From assembly GCA_958299035.1 (NCBI GenBank), contig CATQJL010000112.1, positions 4,138,123 to 4,202,122 of the forward strand: a DNA stretch of 64,000 bases, written 5' to 3'. This document shows, in pieces, positions 47,871-59,823 of this stretch (position 1 is the first letter of the stretch; the number at the start of each line of letters is the position of its first letter). The position numbers were made by a program, and so were the translations under genes. Under the pieces are notes generated by a model. That model saw only the letters and a program-made list of their open reading frames with translations, did not search any database and was not told the origin of the DNA. Source of the DNA: Cylicocyclus nassatus (taxonomy: Eukaryota > Nematoda > Chromadorea > Rhabditida > Strongylidae).

Positions 47871-49590
47871 CCAAAGTATAATATGCGCCCGCTCGCGCTG
47901 CTGGCATGCTGCTCTCCACAGTTGGTTTTTGAACAGGCATGAGAGGATGTGCGGGAGATTGATAATTACCGCCCCGGGATAGACCATGCAGCTTCGCAGA
48001 TTAGAGACATTGCACATTTACACAGCTGTCCGCGTGGAGTGGAGCCTAACGACAACATATAGCCCTTCCCGGCATAATCTTGGCAAATCATTTTAGGCTT
48101 TAGGTCTCTTAAACAACAGCAAGGAGGAGAGCGTTGACTTGAATAATGGTTTGATCTTGTATCAGCCTCTTAGAGGATTTGATCTACATTAGATTTACCA
48201 TGCAAAGGCACGCTCAGTGATCAGAATTATCCTAGCAGTGAAGACGAGTGCTTGGTGGTGGCTCAGTTTTACTAACACTACCGAGGTTGGCTGACGATTT
48301 GCCTCCCGTTGCTCCCTAAAGGCGGATATGACCTTTCGCTCGGACAAGGCATGCGAGAGGGCGATTCACCAATAAATTTAGAGCTTCCAGGCTCCAAAGA
48401 AGGTGACGGCCCTACAAATTAACGACTAATAAAGAGTTTTAGAAAGTAGTTTCGGCCTTGAAGATAAGCACAATTTTCAAAGCTATGCTAACACTCATTA
48501 ACAATAGAGCTAGGAGTTGATCTATTCGATATTGGTCAAAAATAAAAGTTAAAATCTAGTTAAGACATATGAACCAAGTTGAGCACTGTTGTAATGCGTC
48601 GAATGGTCTTTGTCACAGAAAAGTTTTAGCTTTGAACGTAACTTGCTCACAATTGCAGCAATGTCTCTCTGTCAAGCACAACAAACCTGCTCCTCGTACA
48701 ACTTCAGCATTTCTGCAAAATATGGATCCAAAGTTATATTTTCATACGTGTAGCTGTTTGACGCTTTATTGCTACCTGCAATGCACAAAAACTTCTGAGA
48801 ATCTATTTCTCAATTTTTCCTTTTTCTGAATTCTGTATTCTAAGCTTAAAGATATCTGCCAACGGCAAACATGTCCCATTTATTGTGAATTGTTCAGTGT
48901 TTATTTCGAAAATAGTTTGCGAACAGTATAATGGGAGATAAAAGAATGAGCATCTTCAGTATGTTCCCCTGTGGGCATGCAATGCGCAGAACATATTTAA
49001 AACTATAGAAAAGGCTCCAAAAGCGTGAACTCAGCGACCTGCGGTTAGACCGTTCCCAAGTGCTTCAACCTCCCTGTTTTGATACTGACACACAGCCCCC
49101 AAAAAGGTAGAGCGTAGTCAACTCTACCTTGTTTGCTTGGGTTAGATTTAGGTTAGAATGAATTAGTTACATAGTTTATGCTTTTCTAGCAGTCTAGTTT
49201 TTTTTCTTGAGTGCATAAGAACATAGAGCGTCGTTGCGAGGCATACGGCACAATATCTCAGGTTGCCGGCCTCATTTGTTGATTTGTTTGATTCTGATCT
49301 GATCTTTGTTTTTGCTCATCCTTCGCAGCCTTCAGCCGGGTCAGTGGAACCTGCGGACCTGTCTGCCCGTTACTAGAGTGCTTCTTAAGTTGAGAGGGTC
49401 GTGATTAATCTCATTTGTCGCAGCTTCTCTCTTGACTTACCATTCCCTCCCCCCTTTCCTCACCTATTTTCCTTTCGAACCATTCGCTTACAGTACGCAT
49501 CATGCGTTATTCTGCCAACATCTATCATGCCCAGAGCATTGAGCCAAACCGCAGCCCAGTAAAATGGCGAAACAAGTCGAAGTTACCGTA
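47871..49590. other. Repeat-rich intergenic DNA, possible non-LTR retrotransposon debris
   Basis: About 47980-48440 is of balanced composition without a long frame. It ends near GGTGACGGCCCTACAAATTA followed by AATAAAG, as the 3' tail of a non-LTR element might, but no reverse-transcriptase motif is present. Nothing else is supported. Confidence 0.3.
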
Positions 49591-51031
49591 AAACCTTAGA
49601 GTTGAGTTACAGCTGCTTGTCTGCTTAAGCATGATATAACTCCATAACATAAAAATAACAATCGTTGCAATAGTTGGCACCATGAACCGCAACATTTGCT
49701 CACATCGGTCAATCTAAAAATATATAGATAGAGCTGCCAAATTTCGAGTGTAAAAAAGAACTCCTGCAACTTTCCAAACATGAGTTCGGGGGCGCTATGT
49801 ATCAATCTCTCAAACCGACAAGAAAACGCATCCAATTTTATTTGGACTTCCGGGAAGAGACTCAAATAAGGTTGGAACGCTGACCCCAGGTTTGCTGTTT
49901 TTAGCTGCATCTTACTTTTAAGCGAGGTATGCCTTCTGGACCCTCACTCCAGAAGGGAACACTTCACTGGAGGAACCGGGCTCTGAGTCTCTTACAAATG
50001 TCAAAATCAAACTATATCAGGTCTCAGATCAGAAGAATCTCTTAACGAAAAATTTGCGCTAATTCGCATAATTCGATCGTAAAAAGCAGTGTCCGGGCAA
50101 AAGTCAATTTTGAGGTTTTCTGCTTACTATTCCATACTGGCAAGTGCAGAAACTGGAAAAGGGCTCTAACGCAGGAGGGAAATTGGCAGGTGGGCGAAAC
50201 CCTCCACCAGTGAAGTCAATCTTTCAGCTTCAGGAGTGACTTTCGGCTTTCAATGAGCCAACAGCCACTGGCCAAGTGCGAACGCGTCAACTACGCTTCA
50301 GATCCCTTCCACAAAGTCTGAAAAAGTCAAGTAACATTGGCAATTTATCATAGGAAATCGATAAGGTGTTTGACTGGTTTCATTTTTTCAAATAATACTG
50401 TCTCTACTGTTAGGCTTGAACATGGACATTGAAGTAAGTTGGCTTTAGGAGATAAGTCAACCTTGTGAGCATGATCATATGTCTGAACGAAATTTTCAAT
50501 AGAAAGTGAAAGCCTTTGCTTTAGGAATTTGTGTGATCGCAACGCATCAGTTTGTTGGCTATCACACAAATCATTTACCTTCATTCACGCTCTCGAGTTT
50601 AGATATTTTCAAAACAAAATATGTAGAAGTTTAGTGCCAGACATGGTTTGTAGGATAGAAACGAAGGGACTAATCGATTTCAACAAAACGAGTTGTGTGC
50701 AAAATCTCAAAGAAATGACGAGAGTTCAAAACGAGAACAGCAAAAGTTTCGCGTGATTGCTATCTCCCCGTCTCTCTGCGTGTAACACCTATAGAAATTT
50801 CGTTTAAGAATCTCGTCTAAAGATTAGAACAGTTTATTGTGTGGCTGTTTTTAACTGTGTTAGTGATTGGAGGTAAATGAACCATATGCTCTGATTTAAC
50901 AGCTACAAGACGCACCCGTTTCTTCTAAAGTTGATCAGCCTGAGCACACCAAACTCTGCATGTTGCTCCTTAATTCAAAAGTTTTGTAAGAAAGTGTTAC
51001 TGTTACGCAAGGCACATTGGTGCGGGAACTG
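49591..51031. other. Intergenic DNA with an isolated membrane-helix-like frame
   Basis: Around 49,720-49,610 the minus strand after a TTTTTAG acceptor reads CEQMLRFMVPTIATIVIFML, a plausible membrane helix. No companion exon with matching phase was found. The rest of the stretch shows no gene. Confidence 0.3.
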
Positions 51032-51211
51032 CTCAGACAGTCGAAGGGATACCTCCGGAGGGTCCCGGGCTCTGCCCAGCGGGGATCTGCCGCTCGTGCT
51101 CCGGAGCCCTCCCATTTCACGCGTTTTGGTGCTCCGGGCTCCTCCAAATCTGGCGCATTTGTACGCCCCCGCGCCATTTGTTCTCCGGAGGTATCCCTTC
51201 GATTGTCTGAG
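51032..51211. repeat. 180-bp MITE with 29-bp inverted ends
   Basis: The left end starts CTCAGACAGTCGAAGGGATA (51032-51060). The right end 51183-51211 is its complement with one mismatch. The interior is GC-rich with repeated GGAGCCC/GGGCTCC words. No target duplication was identified. Confidence 0.82.
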
Positions 51212-52206
51212 TACCTGCAAAAAAGGGTGCGCTTTGTACTCGTGAAATTAACGTAACATTTAGCAAAAATGATGCTGATGCTAATTTAACACGCGGAAAA
51301 TTCAAGTTACATCTTACGTCATACCGTAGGACATAGCCTCATCGCATGCCGCCAACTATCGGCATAAAGTAAGTTCGCATCATAACCTTTAGTTCCTTTT
51401 TCAACATACTTTTAACATCTTTGAATAACATTCGACTTCTAACAATGCAACACAAGCGTGAGTGTTTTATTCAACTAAACGTGAAACTTTCTAGTGTGAT
51501 AATGTGATATATCAGAAAACGAAATAGTATTCTAAAAATCTGACAATAGCATTGCGCAGGTGTTTCCTAGAAAACATTTGTTGACTGCTTGATGTTTCTT
51601 AGTAGAATTATTCTCTATCAAGCATTATGGCACATGATCAAACATTATGTATGATACTTTGTTTTGTTAATCATATTGAAATGCCCAAAAACCGCAAGCA
51701 CCTCCGCTTTCTCCACACTATCTCCTTCGTTCTATCTCCTTTACTGAAATTTTCACAGAATTTTTGATACAAAGCTCCCGTGATATACCTCTATCTGCGC
51801 AACTCGACTTTGGCGGGCCTAAGTTGAAGATGCGAGCCTCAGTCCGACGTCAGTGAGCTATCAATCGGGATGCGCATCGCTATCACATGATAATCATGTG
51901 TATGTTTTAAGAAAGGGAATGCTTGAGCTGTGGCTCGATGGGGTAGGTGATTAAAGTTTGAGATTGGGCATAGTTCGATAGCGGCTAGTGGCACAACTTC
52001 TGTTGCATCGCGGGGCAGTTTTTGGCAGCGGCCATTATCGCAAAATCGATGATAACCGCTGTCAAGTATCAACTTAAGATTCTAACATCAAAATATGCAC
52101 TCAACAGAGAATAAATGAAAAGAATTCTACTCTTACTTTAAGCGTCTACCATGATTTGAGAAGAGGATTCTGAAAAAGGGGAAAACCCCACTTTTTAATT
52201 TCTTAG
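51212..52206. other. Intergenic, no gene seen
   Basis: AT-rich, with no coding pattern on either strand. Confidence 0.5.
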
Positions 52207-52420
52207 GGTCGCACGCATCAACATCCCTGAAGGGGAGGGGATCGCAAAAGCAAAAGAAAGCTTCATATCCTAAAGCTCGGGACTTCTAGATCTCGCGTTG
52301 TCTACCTAAACCTAAGTAATTTACTATCCTTCATTATGAACATGTTGAACAGAAGCGAAAAGCTGTACAAGCTGCATTTTCCATCTTTTTGTATGTTCCT
52401 CTAATGATGCCCAGTGACCG
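52207..52420 (+). mobile_element. Half-copy of the foldback element found at 59.1-59.8 kb
   Basis: Matches 59100-59310 in order: GGGGAGGGGATCGCA, GAAAGCTTCATATCCT, CCTTCA.TATGAACAT and AGAAGCTGTACAAGC-like pieces, with moderate divergence. Only one arm is present. Confidence 0.75.
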
Positions 52421-53040
52421 ACCGCCCCTAGTCTCTTGCATCTTGGCCAGACTTCACTCAAAAGCGCCCAAAAGCGCTCAAAGCGCCCGAATTTCTCTGC
52501 TGTCATTCACATTCTCGTGTGAGGAGAGATGAGAGAGAGTGAGGAGAGGTTAGAAAAATTTGGGCGTTGGGCGCTTTTGAGCTTTTTGAGCAAAGTCTGG
52601 CCAGGGCCTTGGCTGTTCATCTATCCTCTCCTCTTTGAGCCCAAGTATTGTGCACATTATTTTCATCATTTTAACTTACGACCTACCTCCAACCTACCAG
52701 CAGTACGCTGGGCGTGGCACTTGATCGGACGGTCTCCTGACTGTTCAACCTGCCATCTTAAAGTAAGGTAAGGTGGGCGGTCCAAGATTTTCACGATGTT
52801 CTTCAGAGAGGTCAGTTTAGATTAACTGAGCTGAGGGCCGACGTTTATTACGGGCCAATATCTTGCAATATGTTACGCGAGTATAACAGCCGAGATTGTC
52901 ACACAAAATTCACTTCTGAGAAAATAACTTGGTTTACAAGACTATCAGAAGGGTAAAATACATTGAGTGAGCTGGAAAATAAACTGCTACATACGCCTTT
53001 AAGGGAATAATTGCTTGATTTCAATTCACTGCAGCAAAAA

Positions 53041-56000
53041 CTAGTCTAGATACTTAGCCAAAGGGATGACGTGATATTTGTCAAATGCTGATTCGTGTAT
53101 AAAAGAGTACTCGCACGAATCATGATACTCTCCATTAATTTCATAAGAGATCAACCAATAACCATGTAATGAAATCCTTTGGAGGAGCTCGGCTGTTTGC
53201 ATGGAAATACCATGGATCTCCAGCATAATCTAAATAAGCTCTATTCTTGAATAAACAGTAACAGGAAATTCTGCAAACTCCGATTGAGAATTCTTTCTCT
53301 CGAGGGACCTTGCGTTAGTATAATTTTTTCATCTTCATTTGTCGATATATTAAATGCTAGCGGAAAGTCGTTTTCACACAATTCTGAATAAGTGCTTCAT
53401 TTTGCCGAGTTTTATCACTACTTTCTTAATTGATAACTCGTGGTCGCTCAAAATATTATTCCAAATCTTGGATTTTTCCGCTTTCCAACTCAACAAGTTC
53501 TCGCTAACTAATGTCAAGTGAACCAAACGCGAGCAGGCTGCGGTGAAAGCGCTCAAGACTGCATATCTCGTCATAGGGATTGTCTTGTCGAAGTGAACCT
53601 AAATGGGGTTCTGACAACACCAAAGGGCAAATGGTTTTCCGAAATCGAGATATAATATGACTTTATAGATTCATCCAAATCTAAAGGTAAAGTACGATTA
53701 GCAAGCATGATACTGTGACAAAATAAATTGCAGAATTCTATAAATACGAGCTTCTCGTTTTGAATCTGGAAATCCATAACTGTTTGAAGGTGATTTTAAA
53801 GCAGTACTTTGTTCGTAAGTGATGTTGATAAGCAAACCTGTGCTGGACGACACATGATAAGAAACTGTGGTAGTACTTTGTATTCGTTAGCTGAAAAAAT
53901 ATTTTTTCCTCGAAACACAGTAGGCGTATATTTTCTTACATTCGATGTCCATTTTCATAATTTCCACTGCTGTGATGTTGTCCAGATTCAAAAGCGTGTC
54001 TACAGTGTAGGTATCCTTCCAATTGAAGCTACCAACATAAGCTTTTCTCAAATTTGTGCGGGGTATTTGGGAGTACAAGAACTTTACTTTCCTTCTATCT
54101 CCTCTCTAAACTTTCGCGATATGTTTTTCTGCAGCACATGCAATTTTTACTCACTATATCGTAGCCGAAGATAGAACAGCAATTTCTTGTTATCTCTTGG
54201 AGTCCTGCTTCAAAAGTTACTTGTTGAGCAAGGCCAAATGATAATACGATACTATCTCTAGGAATCCTAAACAATATGTACAAAAAGCCTTCAAGGGTTA
54301 GGCCAGACTGCGCGGCGTATGCGGCCTACGCGATGCGACGCGACCATCACCAGGGATTTTTTAGAAACATAGCTTCCAGACACTCGCATCGACCAACGAC
54401 CGGCCGACGGTGGCCCTTTGGCCGGCATCCGTTCCAATATGCAAAACCTCGGGAAGCGCACAAGGTTGCGCGTGCAGTAAGAAAATAAATTCAAACATCG
54501 GGTGCATGTGTCTTTTAAGCAGGTAAGCAGAAGACTTCTCTTCATTATTTCTCTTTTGTTATTGTTACCGTTTCACTTCCGTTGCATCACGTTCTATCAA
54601 TGGCGTAACGAGTCGCGATTTTTTTGGAAGTTACTTACATGGGTTACAAAATTGTGCAAATGACTTGTTTGCACTTGCAAATAATTAAAATAATTTTTAA
54701 AATTTTCAAAAAATTTCATTTCAGCCCTATAAAAAATTTTGGCTGACGTTTACGCCCCCTTTTCCTGAAATTTCGGGGTTCTGAGCGCGCGTTAATTTTA
54801 GAGAGCATGCAAAAAAAATTTTCGGAGTGCGTGGCTGACGCCACGCACCTTCATCGAAAAGAAATTTTTGTCGCCCTCCTCCCTCTCAAGCAGAGTTGCG
54901 ATAGGAGGAGGAATGGATCTTACCCATGGAGCCAGAACCCGGATGACCCCCTTCACTTGGGAAGGTAATCTGAGATGAAACATGATCAAAAAGCTGCTGA
55001 AGATTTACCTCAGTCGTGAAACACAACAACCACATTTTCCATGAAAAGAAGAATTTCTATCAGTTACAATGAGAATTATTACAGTAGTTGCTTTTTCGCA
55101 CTATCAATGGCGTTTACAATAGATACTGTAGCATAAGAAATTAACCAAATTCAAGAAAAAATAACTTGGAAATATAAACACCTAAAAAACGAATATGAGA
55201 ACAAAAAACATTTGAATTTTTTTTCAAGAGCCCAAACAGTTGATGCTTGTTCGCTGCCTCTTTCCTCCACGTTTTTGAAAATTTTTGATCATGTCTGTTT
55301 TCAAGCCTTAAGGTTTTCTAAGGCTTGACACAGTTCAAGATAGACAAACAGATAGACGCCTCTGCTTGCAAGAGATGCAAGAAAGAAATCAAATAATAAG
55401 TAAGTTTATACCTACGGTAAGTCTGCCAAGTCGTCGATCCTAAAAACCAAAATGGTCTTGCTAAAGACTGCAAAAACAGTTGAGTGTGATAAGTGATTAC
55501 CGTGAATAATAAATGACTACGATAGTAGGATTACTTTTTTGATGAAATGGAAGGGATTTAGTAAATGCTTTTTTTTTGTCAGCTAAAGCGAATCAGTAGA
55601 TATATCGGTCAGATCCCTTGTGTCTTACTTCTAAGAAGAGATAGAAAAAACCGATGGCCTAAGTCTGTATTCTAGATTTGCCAAACGAAGAACTAATCAC
55701 TGCTGGCTATCTATCTGTGTTACAGAGTAGTCTTTATTGAAAAACGTAGACCGTAGATTTTCTCGTAGCGTTCAATTGGAAAGCAAAAAGTGAGGACACA
55801 AAACAATCTTATATATAAAGCTGAATGTCTGTTTGTATGTATGTCTGTCTGTCTGTCTGTCTGTGTGTACGTATGTTCCGAATAGAAAATTCCATTTCTG
55901 AACCGATCCGGACCAAACTTGGCACACATACACATCGGGCCCCGGCGGGTGTCATAGGCTACTTTTCGCCATCGATCGATATCGATTTTATCGATTTTTA

Positions 56001-58383
56001 TCGATTTTTTTGCTGAGTTCACCTACGGGGCTGGGAGTTGGCACAGGGGGGTAATCGAGCATGGGGATTCCGAATACAATATTGGTTTTCAGGATTATCG
56101 ATTACTTTTATCGATTTTATCGATTTTTTTGCAAAGTTTGAGCTACGGGGCTGGGAGTTGGCACAGGGGGGTAATCGAGCATGGGGATTCCGAATACAAT
56201 ATTGGTTTTCAGGATTATCGATTACTTTTATCGATTTTATCGATTTTTTTGCAAAGTTTGAGCTACGGGGCTGGGAGTTGGCACAGTGGGGTAATCGAGC
56301 ATGGGGATTCCGAATACAATATTGGTTTTCGGGATTATCGATTACTATTATCGATTTTATCGATTTTTTTGCAAAGTTTGAGCTAGCGGGCTGGGAGTTG
56401 GCACAGGGGGGTAATCGAGCATGCTGATCACCCCCAAGGGGGGTGATCAGCATGCTCGATTACACTCCTGTGCCAAATTCCAGCCCCCTAGCTCAAATTT
56501 TCAAAAAATCGATAAAATTGAAAAAGTAATGGACGATCCTGAAAACTAATATTGTGTTCGTAATCAGCATGCTCGATTACCCCCCTGTGCAAACTCCCAG
56601 CCCCGCAGGTCAAACTTTACAAAAAAAATCGATAAAATCGATAAAAGTAATGGACGATCCTGAAAACTAATGTTGTATTCGGAATCCCCATGCTCACTTC
56701 CCCCCCTGTGCCAACTCCTAGCCCTGTAGGTGAACTCTGCAAAAAAAATCGATAAAAATCGGTAAAATCGACATCGATCGATAACGAAAAGTGGACTGTG
56801 ACACCCGCCGGGGCCCGAAGTGTATGTGTGCCAAGTTTGGTCCGGATACGGCGGAGCCGGGTAAGCCAGCTAGTTGATATATAAAGTACATAATATCCCT
56901 AATATCTCGCGGCACCTAAAGACCTAGAAAAAAAAGTTGACGGCGTACGTCGATTCTACATGACCTCAGCTTTCGAATGGTTTAACTTATTAGGCATCTT
57001 GATTTCAGGGCTCACTTACCCCCTTCACTTTACAAGGATGGGAGTAGCAGATACCCCCTTCACCTGGAGAGGGCCCCTATCGCAACTATGAGCCGAAATC
57101 CTGGGTAGCCACGTTCTATGTATGTCTGCCTCTAGAAAGATGATATGCTTTGGGTCATTTGGAACGAACTTTAGGATCGGAGTTTGCTAGTTTATGTAGC
57201 CCACTTTATTATAATTCCGCTCTTTTTCAGATTTGAACGAATTCCATGGTGTATCTTCTTCCTGAAAACCTGCTATTTCTCACTTGAATGGCGTAAAAGC
57301 AGAACGTCAGCGAATTCAAATGCTACTTGCTGTGACGTGTGTGTGACCATCACCTTTTTGGATTCAAACTAAAGAAGTTCAAACTGAATGTTCACTTTTC
57401 AAGAAAGAGCAGCAATATGCATTGTGTTTGAATTCTTGCTTTTCTGATGGAACTGCAGTGAATGGTTGAATGCTGTAAGTACTGTTACATCTTCTTGAAA
57501 ACGAATATGGCTTTAATGAATGCTCCTTCATACATTGTCAGTGCTTCGATTTCTAGACTAATCCTGCTTTACTTAGAATTTTAATCCATAGGATCGTTAA
57601 TCCGTTGGTTCCTGCTATGCGCACAACATATTGTGTCAGAAATTATCTGATATTGATGCTTACTGCTGCTCGTCGCACTCTACAAGAAGTAAGTCTTTTG
57701 TGACTATCATTTGATTGAAACTAGTCTTGCATGTTTTCTAGGCGAAATATCGTTACAAAATCGTCAATAGTTTGTTTCATTTAGAGGTTATCGAACGCAT
57801 CTTATCAATGGTTGTGTGTGACATTCAAATAAACAGAAATTCTGTGACCTTCCAGCCAATTCGGTCCAACGATATGTAAACCACTTGCGTTGAATGATCT
57901 TTCTGTATGATGAAAAGTCAGAGCTTTGAATGTATTCTACATGCATATTTGTACACACTCTTCTTTTATCAATGCTTCACACTGTATCTTTTGGCTTAAT
58001 TAACACGTTGTTGTAGATTCGTACTACCCCATATTAAGATTATAGTGCAGAACAAAAGCAAAAATTTAAGAAACAAATATCGTGACCCAGTGCCATTTCG
58101 TTGCGCCGCTGACGCTACAGACTAGTGGCCGTACGGGTACCGGCTGGGGACCGGCTGGCGACCGTTCCGGCCGAAATGTCGGCGACGAATCAGCCGCCCG
58201 TCGAACGACCGTCAGCCGGTACGAGTGTCGAGTTATTGTACTTATGGCAACTGAAAGTGGCGAGTGAAACGTGCTAATTGTCAAAGAGAATATTTATGCG
58301 ATCACAGCCTACCTGAACGGATTACAAATCCATTTTCCACCATCGTCAGTCGTCCCAACACGAACGAGTATAGGACAGTATGC
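53041..58383 (-). CDS. METTL24-like methyltransferase-domain protein, copy 2
   Basis: Paralogue of the gene at 40.6-44.5 kb with the same exon phases and nearly the same exon lengths: 58383-58313, 54266-54155, 54105-53940, 53890-53838 and 53229-53041 (stop TAG). About 196 residues are recovered. In order: CPILVRVGTTDDGGKWICNP (with the usual GGKW), SIVLSFGL, TFEAGL, CSIFGYDI, YSQIPRTNLRKAYV, AVEIMKMDIESNEYKVLPQF, QIMLEIHG and CEYSFIHESAFDKY to the end. The glycine of the family DIEG.E motif is replaced by S. The first recovered intron is about 4 kb and is filled with repeats including a Helitron. The N-terminal exon is unresolved; a hydrophobic stretch lies near 58440-58490 but lacks an ATG. 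A signal anchor is likely by analogy with the family. Confidence 0.82.
53374..53777 (-). pseudogene. Possible nuclear-receptor ligand-binding fragment inside an intron
   Basis: Two minus-strand blocks lie in the last intron of the second METTL24-like gene. The first (53777-53600) reads NEKLVFIEFCNLFCHSIMLA. The second (about 53600-53374) reads VHFDKTIPMTRYAVLSAFTA followed by ACSRLVHLTLVSENLLSW. The second block aligns with the block near 40.3 kb (P....VL..F...C..L). A TTTAG acceptor precedes it, but no donor with the right phase joins the two, so it is probably decayed. The family assignment is tentative. Confidence 0.28.
56023..56432 (+). repeat. 120-bp tandem repeat, about 3.4 units
   Basis: Units begin CTACGGGGCTGGGAGTTGGC at 56023, 56143, 56263 and (varied) 56383, exactly 120 bp apart and nearly identical. 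Because 120 is divisible by three, long open frames arise on both strands; they are artefacts. The unit contains repeated ATCGATTTTATCGATTTTT. Confidence 0.95.
56411..56462. repeat. Perfect central palindrome of the Helitron-like element
   Basis: Arms of 25 bp: GTAATCGAGCATGCTGATCA plus CCCCC, two bases (AA), then the exact complement. It marks the fold point of the long inverted repeat. The window itself ends (about 63976-64000) inside what looks like the same centre of another copy. Confidence 0.92.
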
Positions 58384-58499
58384 CTACAACGAAGGGAAAT
58401 TGCAGAGTTAGCCATAGTTATAAATCTGTACCACACAAAAATAGCCAAGATTGTATGTGCGATTGGTAGGCCATATCCAACAAATTTTGTTCAGAGTTA

Positions 58500-59096
58500 A
58501 GAAGGAGAAGGATTACGATTGAGATAAGAAAAGAAAGAGTCTATTATTTCAGTGACCTCTTTCTAAGGACACTCGCACTATGCTTGTATCAGAAAAAGAG
58601 TGATATGCAAAAATCAATGCATAATCTTATTGCTAGAAATCTGCCCCTTTCTCGCTCCCCTTCCAATCTTCAAAAATTTTGCAGATTCATTCGTGCCATT
58701 AACTTATCTCTGGGGCTAAGTTACTGTAGAATGCTTGGAGATCACCAAGCCGATCGCGAGCACATCGTATATACCTTCGACGATTCACAGCCTAAAAAAA
58801 TTAACGCTAATCTGTGGGCTATTAAAGGAGACAAAGGCTAATTCTGCTCGGAATACGGTCCCAAGTTCAACAAACCTGTTGCCTATACAAATTCACCATC
58901 ATTGCAAAATCCGAATCATGAGACAGGTTTTTGTTAGTATCATTGAAAAGCGTCTGAATATTACCTGTAACACTGTTAACAGCATGAAAAAATATATTTT
59001 TTGCTGCTGTAAAAAATCTCGATAGGCATGCGGTTCCTATCTTTGAAGAAAATACAAGTCACATTTTCGATTACATACTTGTAGAAGCTCGATTTT
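58500..59096. other. Upstream flank of the second METTL24-like gene, no gene seen
   Basis: AT-rich. Short plus-strand frames here show no domain. Promoter or trans-splice signals for the minus-strand gene are expected but not identified. Confidence 0.4.
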
Positions 59097-59823
59097 GAGC
59101 CGCATGCACTAACATTTCCGCTGGGGAGGGGATCGCAGCTTCAGAAGAAAGCTTCATATCCTGAAGCTCCGGATATCTGGATTTCACTCTGTCTACCTGT
59201 CCGTAAGTACTCCCACCATCCTTCACTATGAACATATTGAGCAGAAGCGAGAAGCTGTACAAGCCGCATTTCCCAGCTTTTTGTAGGATCCCCTGATGAT
59301 CCCTGGGGGACGAACATCTACTCTTCAAAGTCATTTTTCTTTCTCTGAAGACAACGAAAACCTTCCAAAGTTATACTGAACATCTAACACAACAGTGCTA
59401 AGTATGTTGCTGATGAGAACAAATGAATTTTTGAAAAATCGAATTTTTCGGTATACCCCAAATTTCGACCTGTGGATCATCGAAAATTTCATGACTTCAA
59501 AACATCATTTGTTCTCATCAGCAACATGCTTAGCACTGTTGGATTAGATAATCTGCACAACTTTGGAAGTTTTTCGTTAACTTCGGAGAAAGAAAAATGA
59601 CTTTTAAGAAAAGCGCCGGGGATCATAGGGGATCATACAAAAGCTGGAAAATGCGGTTTGTACAGCTTCTCGCTCCTGTTCAACATGTTCATAGTGAAGG
59701 GTAGTAGGAATACTTACGGATAGGTACACAAAGTGAAATCCAAGTATCTGGAATTTCGAAATATGAAGCTTTCTTTTGAGCTGCGATCCCCTCCCCGCGG
59801 CCATGTTAGTGCATGCGGCCCTT
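59097..59823. mobile_element. 727-bp near-complete palindrome (foldback element)
   Basis: The left arm starts GCCGCATGCACTAACAT and includes GGGGAGGGGATCGCAGC, CTTCATATCCTGAAGC and GCTAAGTATGTTGCTGATGA. The right arm repeats these inverted and ends ATGTTAGTGCATGCGGC. The centre is near 59460 with little loop. Open frames of 87-94 residues on the minus strand are arm-derived. A half-copy lies at 52.2 kb. Confidence 0.88.

Larger units (their letters stand above)
55807..56873 (+). mobile_element. Palindromic Helitron-like element, copy 1 (1067 bp)
   Basis: Begins TCTTATATATAAAGCTGAAT directly after A (55807). It ends with a short hairpin, CGGCGGAGCCG (56849-56859), ten bases, then CTAG (56870-56873) followed by T. 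These are Helitron terminal features. A (TGTC)n microsatellite follows the left end. The body is a giant inverted repeat: CCAAACTTGGCACACATACA and GCCCCGGCGGGTGTCA near the left end recur inverted near the right end, around a centre near 56436. No Rep/helicase frame. It lies in the long intron of the second METTL24-like gene. Confidence 0.8.

Noticed and set aside
49596..49910. A 104-codon minus-strand frame and a shifted membrane-helix-like frame
   Set aside because: No consistent splice phases or partner exons. Recorded only as an isolated helix-like stretch.
56038..56453. Long open frames of 129 and 144 codons on opposite strands
   Set aside because: They arise because the 120-bp tandem unit is a multiple of three. 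The peptides simply repeat and no gene features are present.
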